From Crossiella sp. S99.2 (GTDB taxonomy: Bacteria > Actinomycetota > Actinomycetes > Mycobacteriales > Pseudonocardiaceae): a stretch of 64,000 nt of DNA. The notes under the pieces are model-generated. The model was not told the origin of the DNA and ran no database searches. It was given only the letters and a program-made list of their open reading frames with translations. Within the stretch, counting starts at the first letter, position 1; each line of letters opens with the position of its first letter. Location of the stretch: positions 1,240,001 through 1,304,000 of the forward strand of contig NZ_JALMDK010000001.1 in NCBI RefSeq assembly GCF_023094165.1, given 5' to 3'. Positions 8,686 through 17,628 of this stretch are shown here, one piece after another. Both the position numbers and the translations under genes were made by a program.

Positions 8686-11600
8686 TCATCGGAGTCCCAT
8701 GCCGTACGGGATACTGTACGCGATGTAGGCCGCTCCAGGGTAGGCGCCACCGCGAAGGATGTGCCGAGTGATCTGGGCATCCGTGGTCAGCTCGACGTAG
8801 GTTCGGGTCTTCGTGTCGTAGAAGTCGGGATGCCAAGAGGCCGCATACCTGAACCGGCCCGGATATTCATTTCTCAGTGCCTCCGCGACGGCTCGATGGA
8901 CCGCGGTTCCGGCGTACCGGCGCCACAATGCCGCCCGTGCCTCGTAGGGAAGACTGTTGAAGTAGTCCAACTCAGCCCTGGTGAGATGTCTCTCCATGAG
9001 GACATTCGCGTCAACGTTGACGACCCGCTCGGTGGCCTTGCGGACGATCTCCGCGGATTCCGCCTTGTGTTCTGTCATGCCCCGTGGCGCGGCTCGCCAC
9101 ACCGCCGCCGCGGACATTGCGGCGAGGATCTGGTTGCAATCGCCTGGGCGGGCCTGGCACATCCGCTCCGCGTACTCATCGAGCGCCATCGCCCGCAGGT
9201 GCGGCGGCAGCCCATTCGGGCCGACCATGTCCTCGAAGTTCGCCGAGTTGTAGCGTGCGGCCAACTCCTTCTTGATGTCGTCCTCGGTCTGTGCCCACGG
9301 CGGACGTGTTGAGCCTGCCTTGCGTTTCTGCTCATCGGCGGCGCGTTGACGCTCGGCCACCACGCGCCACGCCTCGTTGGCGGCAGCGGCTGCGGCGTCC
9401 CGGTCCTTGCCGGCGGCGATGGCGGCTTCCCTGGCCCTGTTGGCCTCCTGGGTGGCTTCAGCCGCGAACTGCTGTGCCCGTGCGGCCGACGCGGTCGCCG
9501 CGGCCGCTGACTGAGAAGCCCACTGCGCGTCGCGCTGGGCATTGACCGCGGCCTCACGGGCACTTCGCGCTGAGGCGGCTGCCCGGTTGGCCGATTCCTG
9601 GGCCTGCTCGGCGGACTGCCGGGCCTGGGCGGCGTAGCCCGCGGCCTCGTTGGCCGCTTCCCGTGCTCGTCGCGCGTGCTCGTCGGCCTCGGCGGCGGCG
9701 TTGCGTGCGATCGCGGCCGCGCGGGCGGCTTCCGCCGACTTCTCCCGTGCGTTGGCGGCCGACCGTGCGGCGTCGGCGACAAAACGATGAACCTCGGCGA
9801 CGTGCGAGCCGGCTTCCTGATCACGCTGACGGGCCTTGTGCTGCCCCACCCGGACGAAGTCCTTGCGGTAAGTCGGGGGACCAGCGAGCGCGACCCGGGC
9901 CGCGGCTTTTACCTCGGGACCGCCCGCATCGAGAATCTGCACGACCTGGATCTCATGGTCCTGCTCGGCCGCCACGTGCTGACCGGTGGCCAGGAACGCG
10001 CGGCGGTCCTCGACAGTGCCGTTGAGAGCGGCCCGGCCGCTCTCCTTGGCCTGCGGGCCGCCGGTGTTCATGATCTGGGCGATCTTGACCTGGTCGTCGG
10101 CGTCCTTGCCCTCGTAGTCACGGGTGCGCAGGAACTCCAGCACCCCGGCGTAGGGACCGGCCAACGCGATCTCGGCGGCCTTCTTCTGCGCCGGGATCTC
10201 GGTGTGGTCGGCGATGTAGGCAACGCGGGAGCGGTCATCCTGCTCCGCGGCGAACGGGAGCTGGGTGTGCAGGAACCCCCGGACATCGGCCGCGGCGCCG
10301 ACGAGTGCGGCTTCGGCGGTCTTCCTGCTCCACTGCCCACCGGCCTTGAGCACCCGGGCGGCGACCTTGCGCCCGTTGGCCAGCACCACGGAAGCGGGTG
10401 CCCCGGGAGCGGTCGCCTCGGCCAGCAACCGCTTGGTCTCCGCGTCCCGGTGGGCGGTTTCGGCCGCCTCCCAAGCCGCATCGGCCTTGCGTGTCTCGTG
10501 TTCCGCCTTGGCGTCCTCGGCCGTCAGCATGGCCTCGCCGGATTCCACGGTGAGCCGTTCCGCATCGGCCCTGCGCGCGTTCTCCTCGATCGTGGTGGCC
10601 TGCCTGGCGGCCGCGGCCGAGGCATCCGCGGCCACCTTGGCCGCTTCGGCGTGTTCGGTGGCTATCCTGGCCAGGTCCGCGGCCTGGCCGGCGTGCTCGG
10701 CCGCGTGAGCCGCGGCCAGCCCTGCCGCGTGGGCGTGTCCTGCGGCGGCATTCGCCGCCAGGTAGGCCTCATTCGCTGCGCGGCCCGCTTCCCGGGCCAG
10801 TGACTCGGCGACCCCGGCCGCGCGAGAAGCCTCACCTGCCTTGCGTTTGGCGTTGGCCGCGGCTTGTTTGGCGCGAGTGGCCTCGGCGGAAGCGACGTGT
10901 GAGTGGCTACCCGCCGCATGGGCGGCGTTGGCCGCCAGGTCGGCGTTCTGGCTGGCGTTCCTGGCGGCCCCGGCCGCCTTGCCCGCCTCCTCGGCCGCAC
11001 GACCGGCGGCCTTGGCCGCTTCGGCGATCTGCTGAACCAGCTTGGCCATCGCGAGGGCCTCGTCCGAAGCCTTGCGCGCCGCGGCGGCTTGTTTGGCGTC
11101 ACCCACCGCCGCGGTGGCGGCGTTGCGTGCGTTGGCCGCGGCCTGCCCGGCAGCCGAGGCGGCGGAGGCCGCCTTGGACGCGGCGTTGGCGGCCACCGCG
11201 GCAGCGTTATTGGCTGCCCGCGCCGCGGAGATCGCGGTCTTGGCGGCGTCGGCGGCGCGTTCGGCGGCATCCGCCGCGCGCGAGGCGGCGGCAGCGGCCT
11301 TGCCCGCCTGTTCCTTCGCCGCCGCGGTCTCGGCGGCGGCGATCTCCGCTGCCTGCTTGGCCTTCTCCGCGGCGTCGACAGCTCGTGCGGAGGCTTCCTT
11401 GGCCGCTTCGGTCTCCGCGGTCGCGCGCTGTTCGGCCGCCTTGGCGATCGCCGTCAGTTCGGCGACGCTGGCCCGTTCCTCGTCCCGGGCGCGTGCCACG
11501 TGCTGGCCTCGGGCCAGGAATTCCGCCACGTCCTCGTCGGTGCCGTTGAGCGCGGCCTTGGCCGCTGCCTTCACCGTGGGACCACCGGCGTTCATGATCT

Positions 11601-12156
11601 GGGCGACCAGCACCTGGTTGTCCGCCTGCCGGGCGGAGTGCTGGCCGTCGCCGAGGAACTGCCACACCTGCTGGGCGGTGCCGTTGAGCGCGGCCTTCGC
11701 CCCATCATGGACCGCGGGGCCGCCCGCGTTCATGACCTGGGCGAGCTGGACCTGGAAGTCGGCTTCCTGGGCGGAGTACTGCCCGGTGTCGAGGAAGGCG
11801 CGAACGTCCGCGGCCGACCCGGCCAACGCGGTCTTGGCGGCCGCGCGGACTCCGGGCCCGCCCCGGTGCATGATCTGGGCGACCGCGACCTGGTCATCGG
11901 CTTCCTTCGCCTGATGCCTGCCGGTTCGCAGAAACTCGGCGACGGCCTCGTCACTGCCCAGGAGCGCGGCCTCGGCCGCGTACGCCACACCGGGGCCACC
12001 AGTCTTCAACAACGTCAGCGCCTGGTCGCGATCTGTGGGCGCGGCGGCCTCAGCGCTGAGGGCCGGAGTGCCCTGGAGGCTGGCCACGAGGGCCAGTGCC
12101 GTCGCTGTCACGATCACCGCGCGCCCAGGCGCGACGGTTTCTCTTTTCCACTTCAC
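8686..12156 (-). CDS. Secreted ALF-repeat / Ala-rich coiled-coil protein with C-terminal toxin-like domain (module 1)
   Basis: 1156 residues, GTG start at 12156. A signal peptide (about 1-38) is followed by four ALF-type repeats (~45-235; units like QVAVAQIMHRGGPGVRAAAKTALAG), a long alanine-rich coiled coil (~240-560), a second ALF set (~600-755) and a second coil (~760-930). The C-terminal ~200 residues are not alanine-rich and contain the compact motif HPDFYD...YVELTTDAQ, resembling the PD...E spacing of PD-(D/E)XK-type nucleases, then a short tail. The architecture (export signal, long stalk, small distinct tip) matches polymorphic toxins; the nuclease reading is inference. It is transcribed divergently from the small secreted protein at 12607 and co-transcribed with the gene at 8669. 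A paralogous architecture with a different tip lies at 34167-37934. Confidence 0.8.
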   Translation of the reverse strand: MKWKRETVAPGRAVIVTATALALVASLQGTPALSAEAAAPTDRDQALTLLKTGGPGVAYAAEAALLGSDEAVAEFLRTGRHQAKEADDQVAVAQIMHRGGPGVRAAAKTALAGSAADVRAFLDTGQYSAQEADFQVQLAQVMNAGGPAVHDGAKAALNGTAQQVWQFLGDGQHSARQADNQVLVAQIMNAGGPTVKAAAKAALNGTDEDVAEFLARGQHVARARDEERASVAELTAIAKAAEQRATAETEAAKEASARAVDAAEKAKQAAEIAAAETAAAKEQAGKAAAAASRAADAAERAADAAKTAISAARAANNAAAVAANAASKAASAASAAGQAAANARNAATAAVGDAKQAAAARKASDEALAMAKLVQQIAEAAKAAGRAAEEAGKAAGAARNASQNADLAANAAHAAGSHSHVASAEATRAKQAAANAKRKAGEASRAAGVAESLAREAGRAANEAYLAANAAAGHAHAAGLAAAHAAEHAGQAADLARIATEHAEAAKVAADASAAAARQATTIEENARRADAERLTVESGEAMLTAEDAKAEHETRKADAAWEAAETAHRDAETKRLLAEATAPGAPASVVLANGRKVAARVLKAGGQWSRKTAEAALVGAAADVRGFLHTQLPFAAEQDDRSRVAYIADHTEIPAQKKAAEIALAGPYAGVLEFLRTRDYEGKDADDQVKIAQIMNTGGPQAKESGRAALNGTVEDRRAFLATGQHVAAEQDHEIQVVQILDAGGPEVKAAARVALAGPPTYRKDFVRVGQHKARQRDQEAGSHVAEVHRFVADAARSAANAREKSAEAARAAAIARNAAAEADEHARRAREAANEAAGYAAQARQSAEQAQESANRAAASARSAREAAVNAQRDAQWASQSAAAATASAARAQQFAAEATQEANRAREAAIAAGKDRDAAAAAANEAWRVVAERQRAADEQKRKAGSTRPPWAQTEDDIKKELAARYNSANFEDMVGPNGLPPHLRAMALDEYAERMCQARPGDCNQILAAMSAAAVWRAAPRGMTEHKAESAEIVRKATERVVNVDANVLMERHLTRAELDYFNSLPYEARAALWRRYAGTAVHRAVAEALRNEYPGRFRYAASWHPDFYDTKTRTYVELTTDAQITRHILRGGAYPGAAYIAYSIPYGMGLR

Positions 12157-12606
12157 CCTGTTCCTGTCCCTTCACCAACTGAGAGCTGGAATTTTCGCCA
12201 CTTACCGGATCTTCGCGGCTAACCGCGCGGTCCGAGTGTGCAGAAAAGAATGAGGGCGCAGGAATTTAACAAGATCAGCGCATGGCGCGCGTGAATAGTG
12301 GTCATGCCCCCCGTGTCCCCCCTGTGCCTGCGGGCAAAGTGCCGCGAGCAGTGGCACACTAAGGCACATCCTTCTCGCTTGTCAGCCCGTTGCTCTGAAC
12401 GAGGTACAGTCAGTCGATGTTACACACTGTGATCCTGGTCACAGTAATTTGATTGCAGTGGTGATTTATGCATAACGTCGAGTCCTCTCCTGTGGGGGGA
12501 GGGAAGCAGGGGCGCGACATCACCGCTCTGCATGGTTCTCGCAGCCATGTGGGTTGCTGATCTTGCGCTCGTCTTCCTTGAGGTCAGCATTTCAAGGGGA
12601 GAACTC
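12157..12606. other. Divergent intergenic region between toxin 1 and small secreted protein
   Basis: 450 bases without a convincing gene. It must hold the promoters of the minus-strand toxin operon and the plus-strand secreted-protein/protease pair. It contains a perfect CRP-type site (12428-12443). An ORF running from 12532 is only an upstream extension of the gene starting at 12607. Confidence 0.6.
12428..12443. promoter_or_regulatory. CRP/FNR-type palindrome
   Basis: TGTGATCCTGGTCACA, an exact TGTGA-N6-TCACA match that extends to ACTGTGA-N6-TCACAGT. It lies between the divergent toxin and secreted-protein genes, about 270 bases from the toxin start and 165 from the other. Actinobacterial Crp proteins recognise GTG-N6-CAC-type sites, so cAMP-receptor control of module 1 is plausible. 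Confidence 0.5.
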
Positions 12607-13101
12607 GTGAGGCTTGTCCCGCGTCTGGCGACCCTAGGGGTCGTAGCCGTGTCTTCGCTGATCATCAGTGTTGACGAGGCGTCTGTCGCCGAACCCAGGG
12701 GCCCAGTGGCCGACGCGCCGAAGTTCATCGTAGAGAACTTCCAGCATCCTGCGGCCGATGCCATCCTGCGGGACCGTGGAATCGTCGTGCGCAAGGGCGA
12801 CGGAAACATCCAGTCGGTTGAGTGCGTGAACGGCGAAGATCAGATCGTGGTCAAGGCGCGCAACGCGACCGGTCTGATCACCGCATGCTTTCGAGTCACC
12901 GCTCCCACTGGCTACCTGAGTGTGGAGATCCCGAAGGTCTTCTACATCCAGGCCGCCGGGCACGCCGTCAAGGCCAAGTTGAAGGTCAAGGAGCGAGAAG
13001 AGAACGTCAGTATCCCCAAGAACGAAGGAAAGTCCGTCGGTGAGGGGATCAGTGAGCCGAACGGACCTGCGACTCTTCTTGAGCTACGGGCCAGTTCCTG
13101 A
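12607..13101 (+). CDS. Small secreted two-cysteine protein, module partner (copy 1)
   Basis: 164 residues from a GTG at 12607, chosen for the AAGGGGAGA ribosome site just upstream. The signal peptide covers roughly residues 1-28 (VRLVPRLATLGVVAVSSLIIS). The mature part has two cysteines (SVECVNG and TACFRVT) that could form a disulfide, and ends in TLLELRASS. It aligns over most of its length with the protein at 38307-38837 through GDGxI..V.C, CF.VT...GY, P.VF.I...G and VG.G...TL..L. No known family was recognised. It is followed 50 bases later by the protease-like gene and probably shares its transcript. Confidence 0.7.
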   Translation: MRLVPRLATLGVVAVSSLIISVDEASVAEPRGPVADAPKFIVENFQHPAADAILRDRGIVVRKGDGNIQSVECVNGEDQIVVKARNATGLITACFRVTAPTGYLSVEIPKVFYIQAAGHAVKAKLKVKEREENVSIPKNEGKSVGEGISEPNGPATLLELRASS

Positions 13102-13151
13102 CCTCTCTATTCCTTCCTTTTGATGTCGACTGTTTCGCAGGGGGATCCGCT

Positions 13152-14855
13152 GTGTTCATGAATCGTTCGCTACCGGTGTCGGTCATCGGCGTGCTTGCCG
13201 CCGGCACCGCGGCCGTACTGCTCGCTCCCGCCTCCGCACAGGCCCTGAGCAACGGCTCACCCACCGCCAACGGCGCGTACTCCTTCACCGCGCGCCTGCA
13301 GATCGGTGGCCGAGCCTGTTCCGGCGCGCTGGTCGATCCCCAGTGGGTCGTCACCGCCGCCAGCTGCTTCGTCGCCGACCCGGCCCAGGGAATCCAGGTT
13401 CCGCCCGGCGCACCGCAGGAGCCCACCACAGTCACCTTCGGCACCGGTGCGAGCCAGCTGACCGTCGAGGCATCCGAGGTGGCCGCGCGGCAGGACCGAG
13501 ACCTGGCCATGGTCAAACTGGCCAATCCGGTCAACACCATCAGCCCGCTGGCCCTGAGCACCACAGCGCCCAAGGCGGGGGACAAGCTGCGGGTGAGCGG
13601 CTACGGCCGCACCCGGGACCAGTGGCGGCCCGACCCGGCCCACACCGCGGTGTTCACCGTCGACTCGGTCGACTCCGCCGCCACCAGCACCAGCCTGCCC
13701 ATCAGCGGCTCGAGTTCGCCTGATGCCTCCACCTGCCAGGGCGACTCCGGCGGGCCCGCCTTCCGCGAGACCGACGGGCGCGTGGAACTGGTCGCGGTCA
13801 ACAGCACCTCTTACGAGTTCGGCTGCATGGGGGAAACCGGCACCCGCAAGGGCGCGGTGGAGGCTCGTGCCGACAACGTCACCGCCTGGATCACCGAGCG
13901 CATCGTCAACGGCCGCGCCATCCCCGGCATCGTGCCGGGCGCGATCGTGGACTTCCGCGGCGTCCACTCCGGACGCTGCCTGGATGTGTACTTCGCCAGC
14001 TGGGAGAACGACGCCCGCACCGTGATCGCCAACTGCCACGGCCGGGCGAACCAGCAGTGGGAGGTCATCGAACGCGCGCAAAACGTCTACTCCCTCAAGA
14101 GCCTCAACGCCAAGAAGTGCCTGGAGGTCACCGGCGCCGCCACCCACGACGGTGCCCCCATCGGCCAGTTCGACTGCCGTGCCGACCTGACCCGCCAGCA
14201 GTGGGAACTCGTGCCGGCCAAGGACAACACCGTCGAACTCCGCAACAAGGCCACCGGCAAGGTCATCCAGCCCACGGGCGCCGGCGCCGGTGAGGGAACC
14301 GTCCTCGTGCAGGCGGAGAACCGGCACACCAGCGACCAGCAGTGGTCGGTCCGAGTAGTCGGCAAGGCCCGCCACGACCTGGTGAATCCGGCCGACCCGA
14401 ACCGGTCGCTGCGGGTCACCAACGACGGCCTGGCCAACCACTACGCCCGACACGCCAACGGACTGGGCTGGATCGAGGTCATCAACGAGAACAGCCCGGA
14501 GCTGAACAAGGCCGACGCCACCTGGCGCATCCTGCCCGGCCTCGCCGACGGCAGCTGCTACTCCATCGCGGCGGTCAACGTCCCCAACGCCTACCTGCGC
14601 CATGCCCAGGGGCGGATCCGCTTGGACAACAACGACGGCAGCGCCCTGCTCGCCGCTGACGCCACCTGGTGTGCCCGGGACGGTCTGAGCGGCCGCGGGG
14701 TGTCCCTGGAATCCTGGAACCTGCCGGATCGGTTCATCCGCCACGCCCAGGGCCAGCTGTGGTCGGCCCAGAACGGCGGCGGCCAGTGGTGGGAGAACCC
14801 CGAATCCTTCGCAGCGGACACCAGCTGGGAAGTCGTTGCCCCGCTGAAGAAGTAG
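13152..14855 (+). CDS. Secreted trypsin-fold protein with ricin-type lectin and AbfB domains; catalytic His replaced (copy 1)
   Basis: 567 residues, GTG start at 13152 behind AGGGGGAT. Signal peptide to about residue 31 (ASAQA). A chymotrypsin-type domain spans ~35-250, with Asp117 (DRDLAMVKL) and Ser199 (CQGDSGGPAF) present, but the histidine position reads TAASC (Ser71) instead of TAAHC. A ricin-B-type beta-trefoil (~262-400; RCLDVYF, NQQWEVIE, QQWELV) and an AbfB-type carbohydrate-binding domain (~405-565; RHANGLGWIEV, RHAQGRIRL, RHAQGQLWS) follow. Without His the domain should be weakly active or inactive unless another residue substitutes, so it may serve as a binding or scaffold protein. 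Close paralogues lie at 32245 and 39653. Confidence 0.88.
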   Translation: MFMNRSLPVSVIGVLAAGTAAVLLAPASAQALSNGSPTANGAYSFTARLQIGGRACSGALVDPQWVVTAASCFVADPAQGIQVPPGAPQEPTTVTFGTGASQLTVEASEVAARQDRDLAMVKLANPVNTISPLALSTTAPKAGDKLRVSGYGRTRDQWRPDPAHTAVFTVDSVDSAATSTSLPISGSSSPDASTCQGDSGGPAFRETDGRVELVAVNSTSYEFGCMGETGTRKGAVEARADNVTAWITERIVNGRAIPGIVPGAIVDFRGVHSGRCLDVYFASWENDARTVIANCHGRANQQWEVIERAQNVYSLKSLNAKKCLEVTGAATHDGAPIGQFDCRADLTRQQWELVPAKDNTVELRNKATGKVIQPTGAGAGEGTVLVQAENRHTSDQQWSVRVVGKARHDLVNPADPNRSLRVTNDGLANHYARHANGLGWIEVINENSPELNKADATWRILPGLADGSCYSIAAVNVPNAYLRHAQGRIRLDNNDGSALLAADATWCARDGLSGRGVSLESWNLPDRFIRHAQGQLWSAQNGGGQWWENPESFAADTSWEVVAPLKK

Positions 14856-14862
14856 CTCAGAG

Positions 14863-14918
14863 CACCGTGTTGCGGCCGCCTGAGCCTGCTGTGGGTTTCA
14901 GGCGGCCGCAACACGGTG
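14863..14918 (+). terminator. Terminator of protease-like gene 1
   Basis: Perfect 21-base-pair stem with a 14-base loop, 8 bases after the stop codon. A decayed copy of the same sequence is present at 39588-39651, showing that a related gene end once stood there. Confidence 0.85.
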
Positions 14919-15017
14919 GGCACCTTGGTTGCCGGACCGGCCGCTGGACCTGGCGCAACGTGGAGCCGCAGGCCGGTTGCAACGCTGCTGGGCACCGCTG
15001 GACGGCACCCACGCCGA

Positions 15018-15101
15018 CAGTGTGGGAGCAGGGGTTCGAATCCGCTCAGCTCTACTCGGTTGAGATAGCCCCAGAAGCCCTGTCTGACACGGTCCACAAC
15101 G
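15018..15101 (+). repeat. Direct repeat copy 1: degenerate tmRNA-like 3-prime end, candidate att site
   Basis: About 84 bases that match 44606-44689 with few differences. The repeat includes a T-arm-like segment (AGGGG-TTCGAAT-CCGCT) followed by CAGCTCT, which would pair with GGGGCTG, the usual 5-prime end of tmRNA. In this copy the T-stem carries a mismatch and the terminator arm that completes the second copy is missing. No tRNA or tmRNA body lies upstream, only the end of protease-like gene 1. Apart from this repeat, the 565 bases from 14856 to 15420 contain only the terminator at 14863 and no supported gene. Confidence 0.55.
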
Positions 15102-15420
15102 GTGCGCCCCACGCCCATGGGAATGTTCCGGAGTACATCATCAACCCGGTGCGATGCCGCGTACGCCCCACGTCCGTGGGGACGCCCGGTAGACACGAAC
15201 CCCATGTGTTGAGGGCGTGGCCAGCCGCGATGGGCTCCGCCGGACTGGCCATGACACCAGCCCCAACCGAACGGGCAGGCGGAACTGCTCGCTCGGTGCT
15301 CCCTGAGCGCGGTGCCGCGAACCGACGTCCTTGACTGCGAATGAGGCTCGATCGGCTGACTGCAACTGGTGCGGGCAAGATGTTCCGCACTTGCGGAGCA
15401 TCGGGGATTGGAGCAGGTGG

Positions 15421-16209
15421 ATGCAGTTGGTGGAGTTGACGTCTGTCGACGGCACGCCACTTCGAGGTGCTGTGCACCGGCCGCAAGCTCAGCCGAGCCT
15501 CGGCACGGTACTCCTGTTGCACGGCATCACCGTCGACATGGACGAGGGCGGCATGTTCGTCCGGCTCGCCGACCGCTTGGCGGCCGCGGGTTGGACGGTG
15601 CTCCGAGTGTCCTTCCGCGGCCACGGCCGAAGCGGGGGAACACCCCGAGGGGTGACGATCGCCGGCGAGATGCTCGACCTGCAGACCGCGGTCGACTACG
15701 CCACGGTCCAGTTGTCCGGGCCGCTGTCGATCGTCGCATCGAGCTTCGGTGCGGTGCCCACCTCGCTGTCATTGCCGTGGATGGCTGATCGGCTCGACCG
15801 GGTGGTCCTGTGGAACCCGGTCCTGGACCTCCGGCGGACCTTCGTAGAGCCAGAACTGCCGTGGGGGAAGGAGAACTACAGCAGCGAGCAGCAGAAGCTG
15901 TTGACAACACAGGGTTTCCTGCTCGTCGACGGCGCGTTCGAGCTTGGCCGGGTGCTGTTCGAGGAGTTCCGCCGCTACCACCCCTTCGAGGAGTTCGTGG
16001 CCAGCTCGGTGCCGTCGTTGGTGGTGCACGGAGACCGGGATTCCGCGGTCTCCTACGACATCGCCCGGCAGGCCGCCGCGGCGAAGCCTTCATGCGCATT
16101 CCATACCGTGGTCGGCTCCGATCACGGATTCGACTCGCGTGAGCGGGAGGACGAGGCGATCACCGTGACGGTGAACTGGCTGACCGGGAACGGCGGGGGT
16201 GGCGAGTGA
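15421..16209 (+). CDS. Alpha/beta hydrolase (serine hydrolase)
   Basis: 262 residues from the ATG at 15421, preceded by GGAG; an earlier in-frame ATG at 15331 lacks such a site. Oxyanion motif LLLHGITVD, nucleophile in ASSFGA (an A-x-S-x-G variant of the elbow), acid in VVHGDRDSAV and histidine in GSDHGF give a complete triad. The fold resembles thioesterase/esterase-type hydrolases. It ends in a GTGA overlap with the acyltransferase gene, so the two are coupled and probably act on one small-molecule or surface modification. Substrate unknown. Confidence 0.8.
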   Translation: MQLVELTSVDGTPLRGAVHRPQAQPSLGTVLLLHGITVDMDEGGMFVRLADRLAAAGWTVLRVSFRGHGRSGGTPRGVTIAGEMLDLQTAVDYATVQLSGPLSIVASSFGAVPTSLSLPWMADRLDRVVLWNPVLDLRRTFVEPELPWGKENYSSEQQKLLTTQGFLLVDGAFELGRVLFEEFRRYHPFEEFVASSVPSLVVHGDRDSAVSYDIARQAAAAKPSCAFHTVVGSDHGFDSREREDEAITVTVNWLTGNGGGGE

Positions 16210-16883
16210 ACGTGGAGTCCCTGTTGGCGCCGGTGCAGATCGCGGTGACCAGCATCGTCGGCCAGCACTGCACCCTCGGCTACCCGAAGGAGGCGCGCTT
16301 GCGGGCAGAGCAGGAACGGCCCGGTACCGCGCTGGTCGGTGCGCCCGTGTCGGTCGGCGAGCGCTGCCTGATCGCCAACCAGGTGGTGATCTACGAAGGG
16401 GTGCGGGTCGAGGACGACTGCGTGATCGAGGATCGGGTCCGGATCGGGTACGACTGCCGCGTTGGGCCGCGGAGCCGCCTGATGTACGGGGCCTATGTCT
16501 GCGACCGGGTGGTGGTCGGGGCGGAGGTCCGGCTGGCGGGGTTTGTGTGCGACGGCACCATGATCGGCGACCGCGCCACGGTGATGGGCGACTTGGTGCA
16601 CGAGTACGCCCAGCCGCATCGGGACTGGTGGGAGGTTGACGAAGCCCCGCCGGTGATCGAGGCAGACAGCGTGGTCGGGTACGGCGCCCGGGTGGTCGGT
16701 GGGGTGCGCATCGGTCCGCGGAGCTACGTCGCGGCCGGTTCAGTGGTGACGAAGGACGTGCCGCCGGAGCACGTGGTGACTGGCGTCGACGTGCAGACCC
16801 CGGCAGCGCAATGGCGAGGGCGGCGTCTTCAGGACCTCATCCGGCACTGGCAGGCCCGGCGAGCACCGGCTCCGCCCCGGTAG
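16206..16883 (+). CDS. Left-handed beta-helix (hexapeptide-repeat) acyltransferase
   Basis: 225 residues with a GTG start overlapping the hydrolase stop by 4 bases. Repeated hexapeptide units run through most of the chain (VSVGERCLIANQVVIYEGVR, VIEDRVRIGY, VVVGAEVRLAG, VVGYGARVVGGVRIG, YVAAGSVVTKDV), the signature of trimeric acetyl- or acyltransferases of the NeuD/maltose O-acetyltransferase group. The C-terminal VPPEHVVTGV resembles the usual closing motif of the family. It likely transfers an acyl group to a sugar or amino sugar. It converges with the GT25 gene 16 bases downstream. Confidence 0.82.
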   Translation: MNVESLLAPVQIAVTSIVGQHCTLGYPKEARLRAEQERPGTALVGAPVSVGERCLIANQVVIYEGVRVEDDCVIEDRVRIGYDCRVGPRSRLMYGAYVCDRVVVGAEVRLAGFVCDGTMIGDRATVMGDLVHEYAQPHRDWWEVDEAPPVIEADSVVGYGARVVGGVRIGPRSYVAAGSVVTKDVPPEHVVTGVDVQTPAAQWRGRRLQDLIRHWQARRAPAPPR

Positions 16884-16899
16884 GTGCGGTGCGCAGGTG

Positions 16900-17628
16900 T
16901 CAGCGTTCGACGAAGGCTGAGTCCTCGGTGTCGCTGCCGGCCTCGTTCTTCGACCGCTGACGAACCAGCGGTGGTTCGCAGGCGACGGCGTTGAACCGGC
17001 CGGGGAATCGTGCGCGGAGATCGGTGCGCGGGTGCTCGATGTAGAGCGCGGGCAGGAACTCGTCGACGGGCACGATCGCATGCTCCAGGTCAGCGTCGAG
17101 TAGAACGTCGAGGGACTTCCGCGTGAGCAGGTAGCCGAAGGTGCAGTGGCTGTAGCCGGGCACCACGAGGCCGGGAATCGATGTCGGTTGGTCGGCTTCG
17201 AGCGGGACTCGGCCGAGGTAGAGCAGGTCGAAATTCTCCAGCGCGGCGAGTCGGCCAAGGGTGGTGAGCAGTTGATTGAGGAAGTCCGCGGGCAGAATCG
17301 CGTCGTCCTCCAGGATAAGGACGAACGGCTCGGCGCCGGATCGAGCGTCGCGCCAGCAGGCCAGGTGGGCCAGCGTGCAGGCGATCTCGCCGTACTTCAG
17401 CGGCCGGCTCCACCAGGGGTTGCTGGAGTTGATCTGCCATGGGAACAGCTTGTAGCCGGCCAGGTCCAGGTCGGCGATGGTGAGGTCGTGCCCGTCGAAG
17501 GGGCCGTGCCAGTCGGAGGTGTAGGCGGCACGCAGCTCGGGCGGGACCGAGCGCTCCATCCACTCCCGGCGGTCTCGGCGGCGCGGGAGGTTGATCACGT
17601 AGGTGCGGATGTCGTCGGGGGTGGTCAC
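16900..17628 (-). CDS. Glycosyltransferase family 25 (LPS-type) protein
   Basis: 242 residues from the GTG at 17628. N-terminal RTYVINLPRRRDRREWM and the central acidic motif VLILEDDAIL are the hallmarks of GT25 (beta-glycosyl transfer from a nucleotide sugar); EIACTLAHLACW also fits. The frame stays open far upstream, but that part reads as non-coding in another gene. The start overlaps the upstream stop (GTGA), so both are in one operon. Cytosolic by lack of a signal peptide; acceptor unknown. Confidence 0.85.
   Translation of the reverse strand: MTTPDDIRTYVINLPRRRDRREWMERSVPPELRAAYTSDWHGPFDGHDLTIADLDLAGYKLFPWQINSSNPWWSRPLKYGEIACTLAHLACWRDARSGAEPFVLILEDDAILPADFLNQLLTTLGRLAALENFDLLYLGRVPLEADQPTSIPGLVVPGYSHCTFGYLLTRKSLDVLLDADLEHAIVPVDEFLPALYIEHPRTDLRARFPGRFNAVACEPPLVRQRSKNEAGSDTEDSAFVER

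Noticed and set aside
10800..11914. Plus-strand open frames within 8.7-12.2 kb
   Set aside because: They are antisense images of the Ala-rich coiled coil and consist of repetitive Ala, Gly, Arg or Pro runs without ribosome sites.
9700..12100. Tandem DNA repeat or CRISPR in the GC-rich coil region
   Set aside because: The repetition is at protein level with varying codons; there are no constant repeats with regular spacers.
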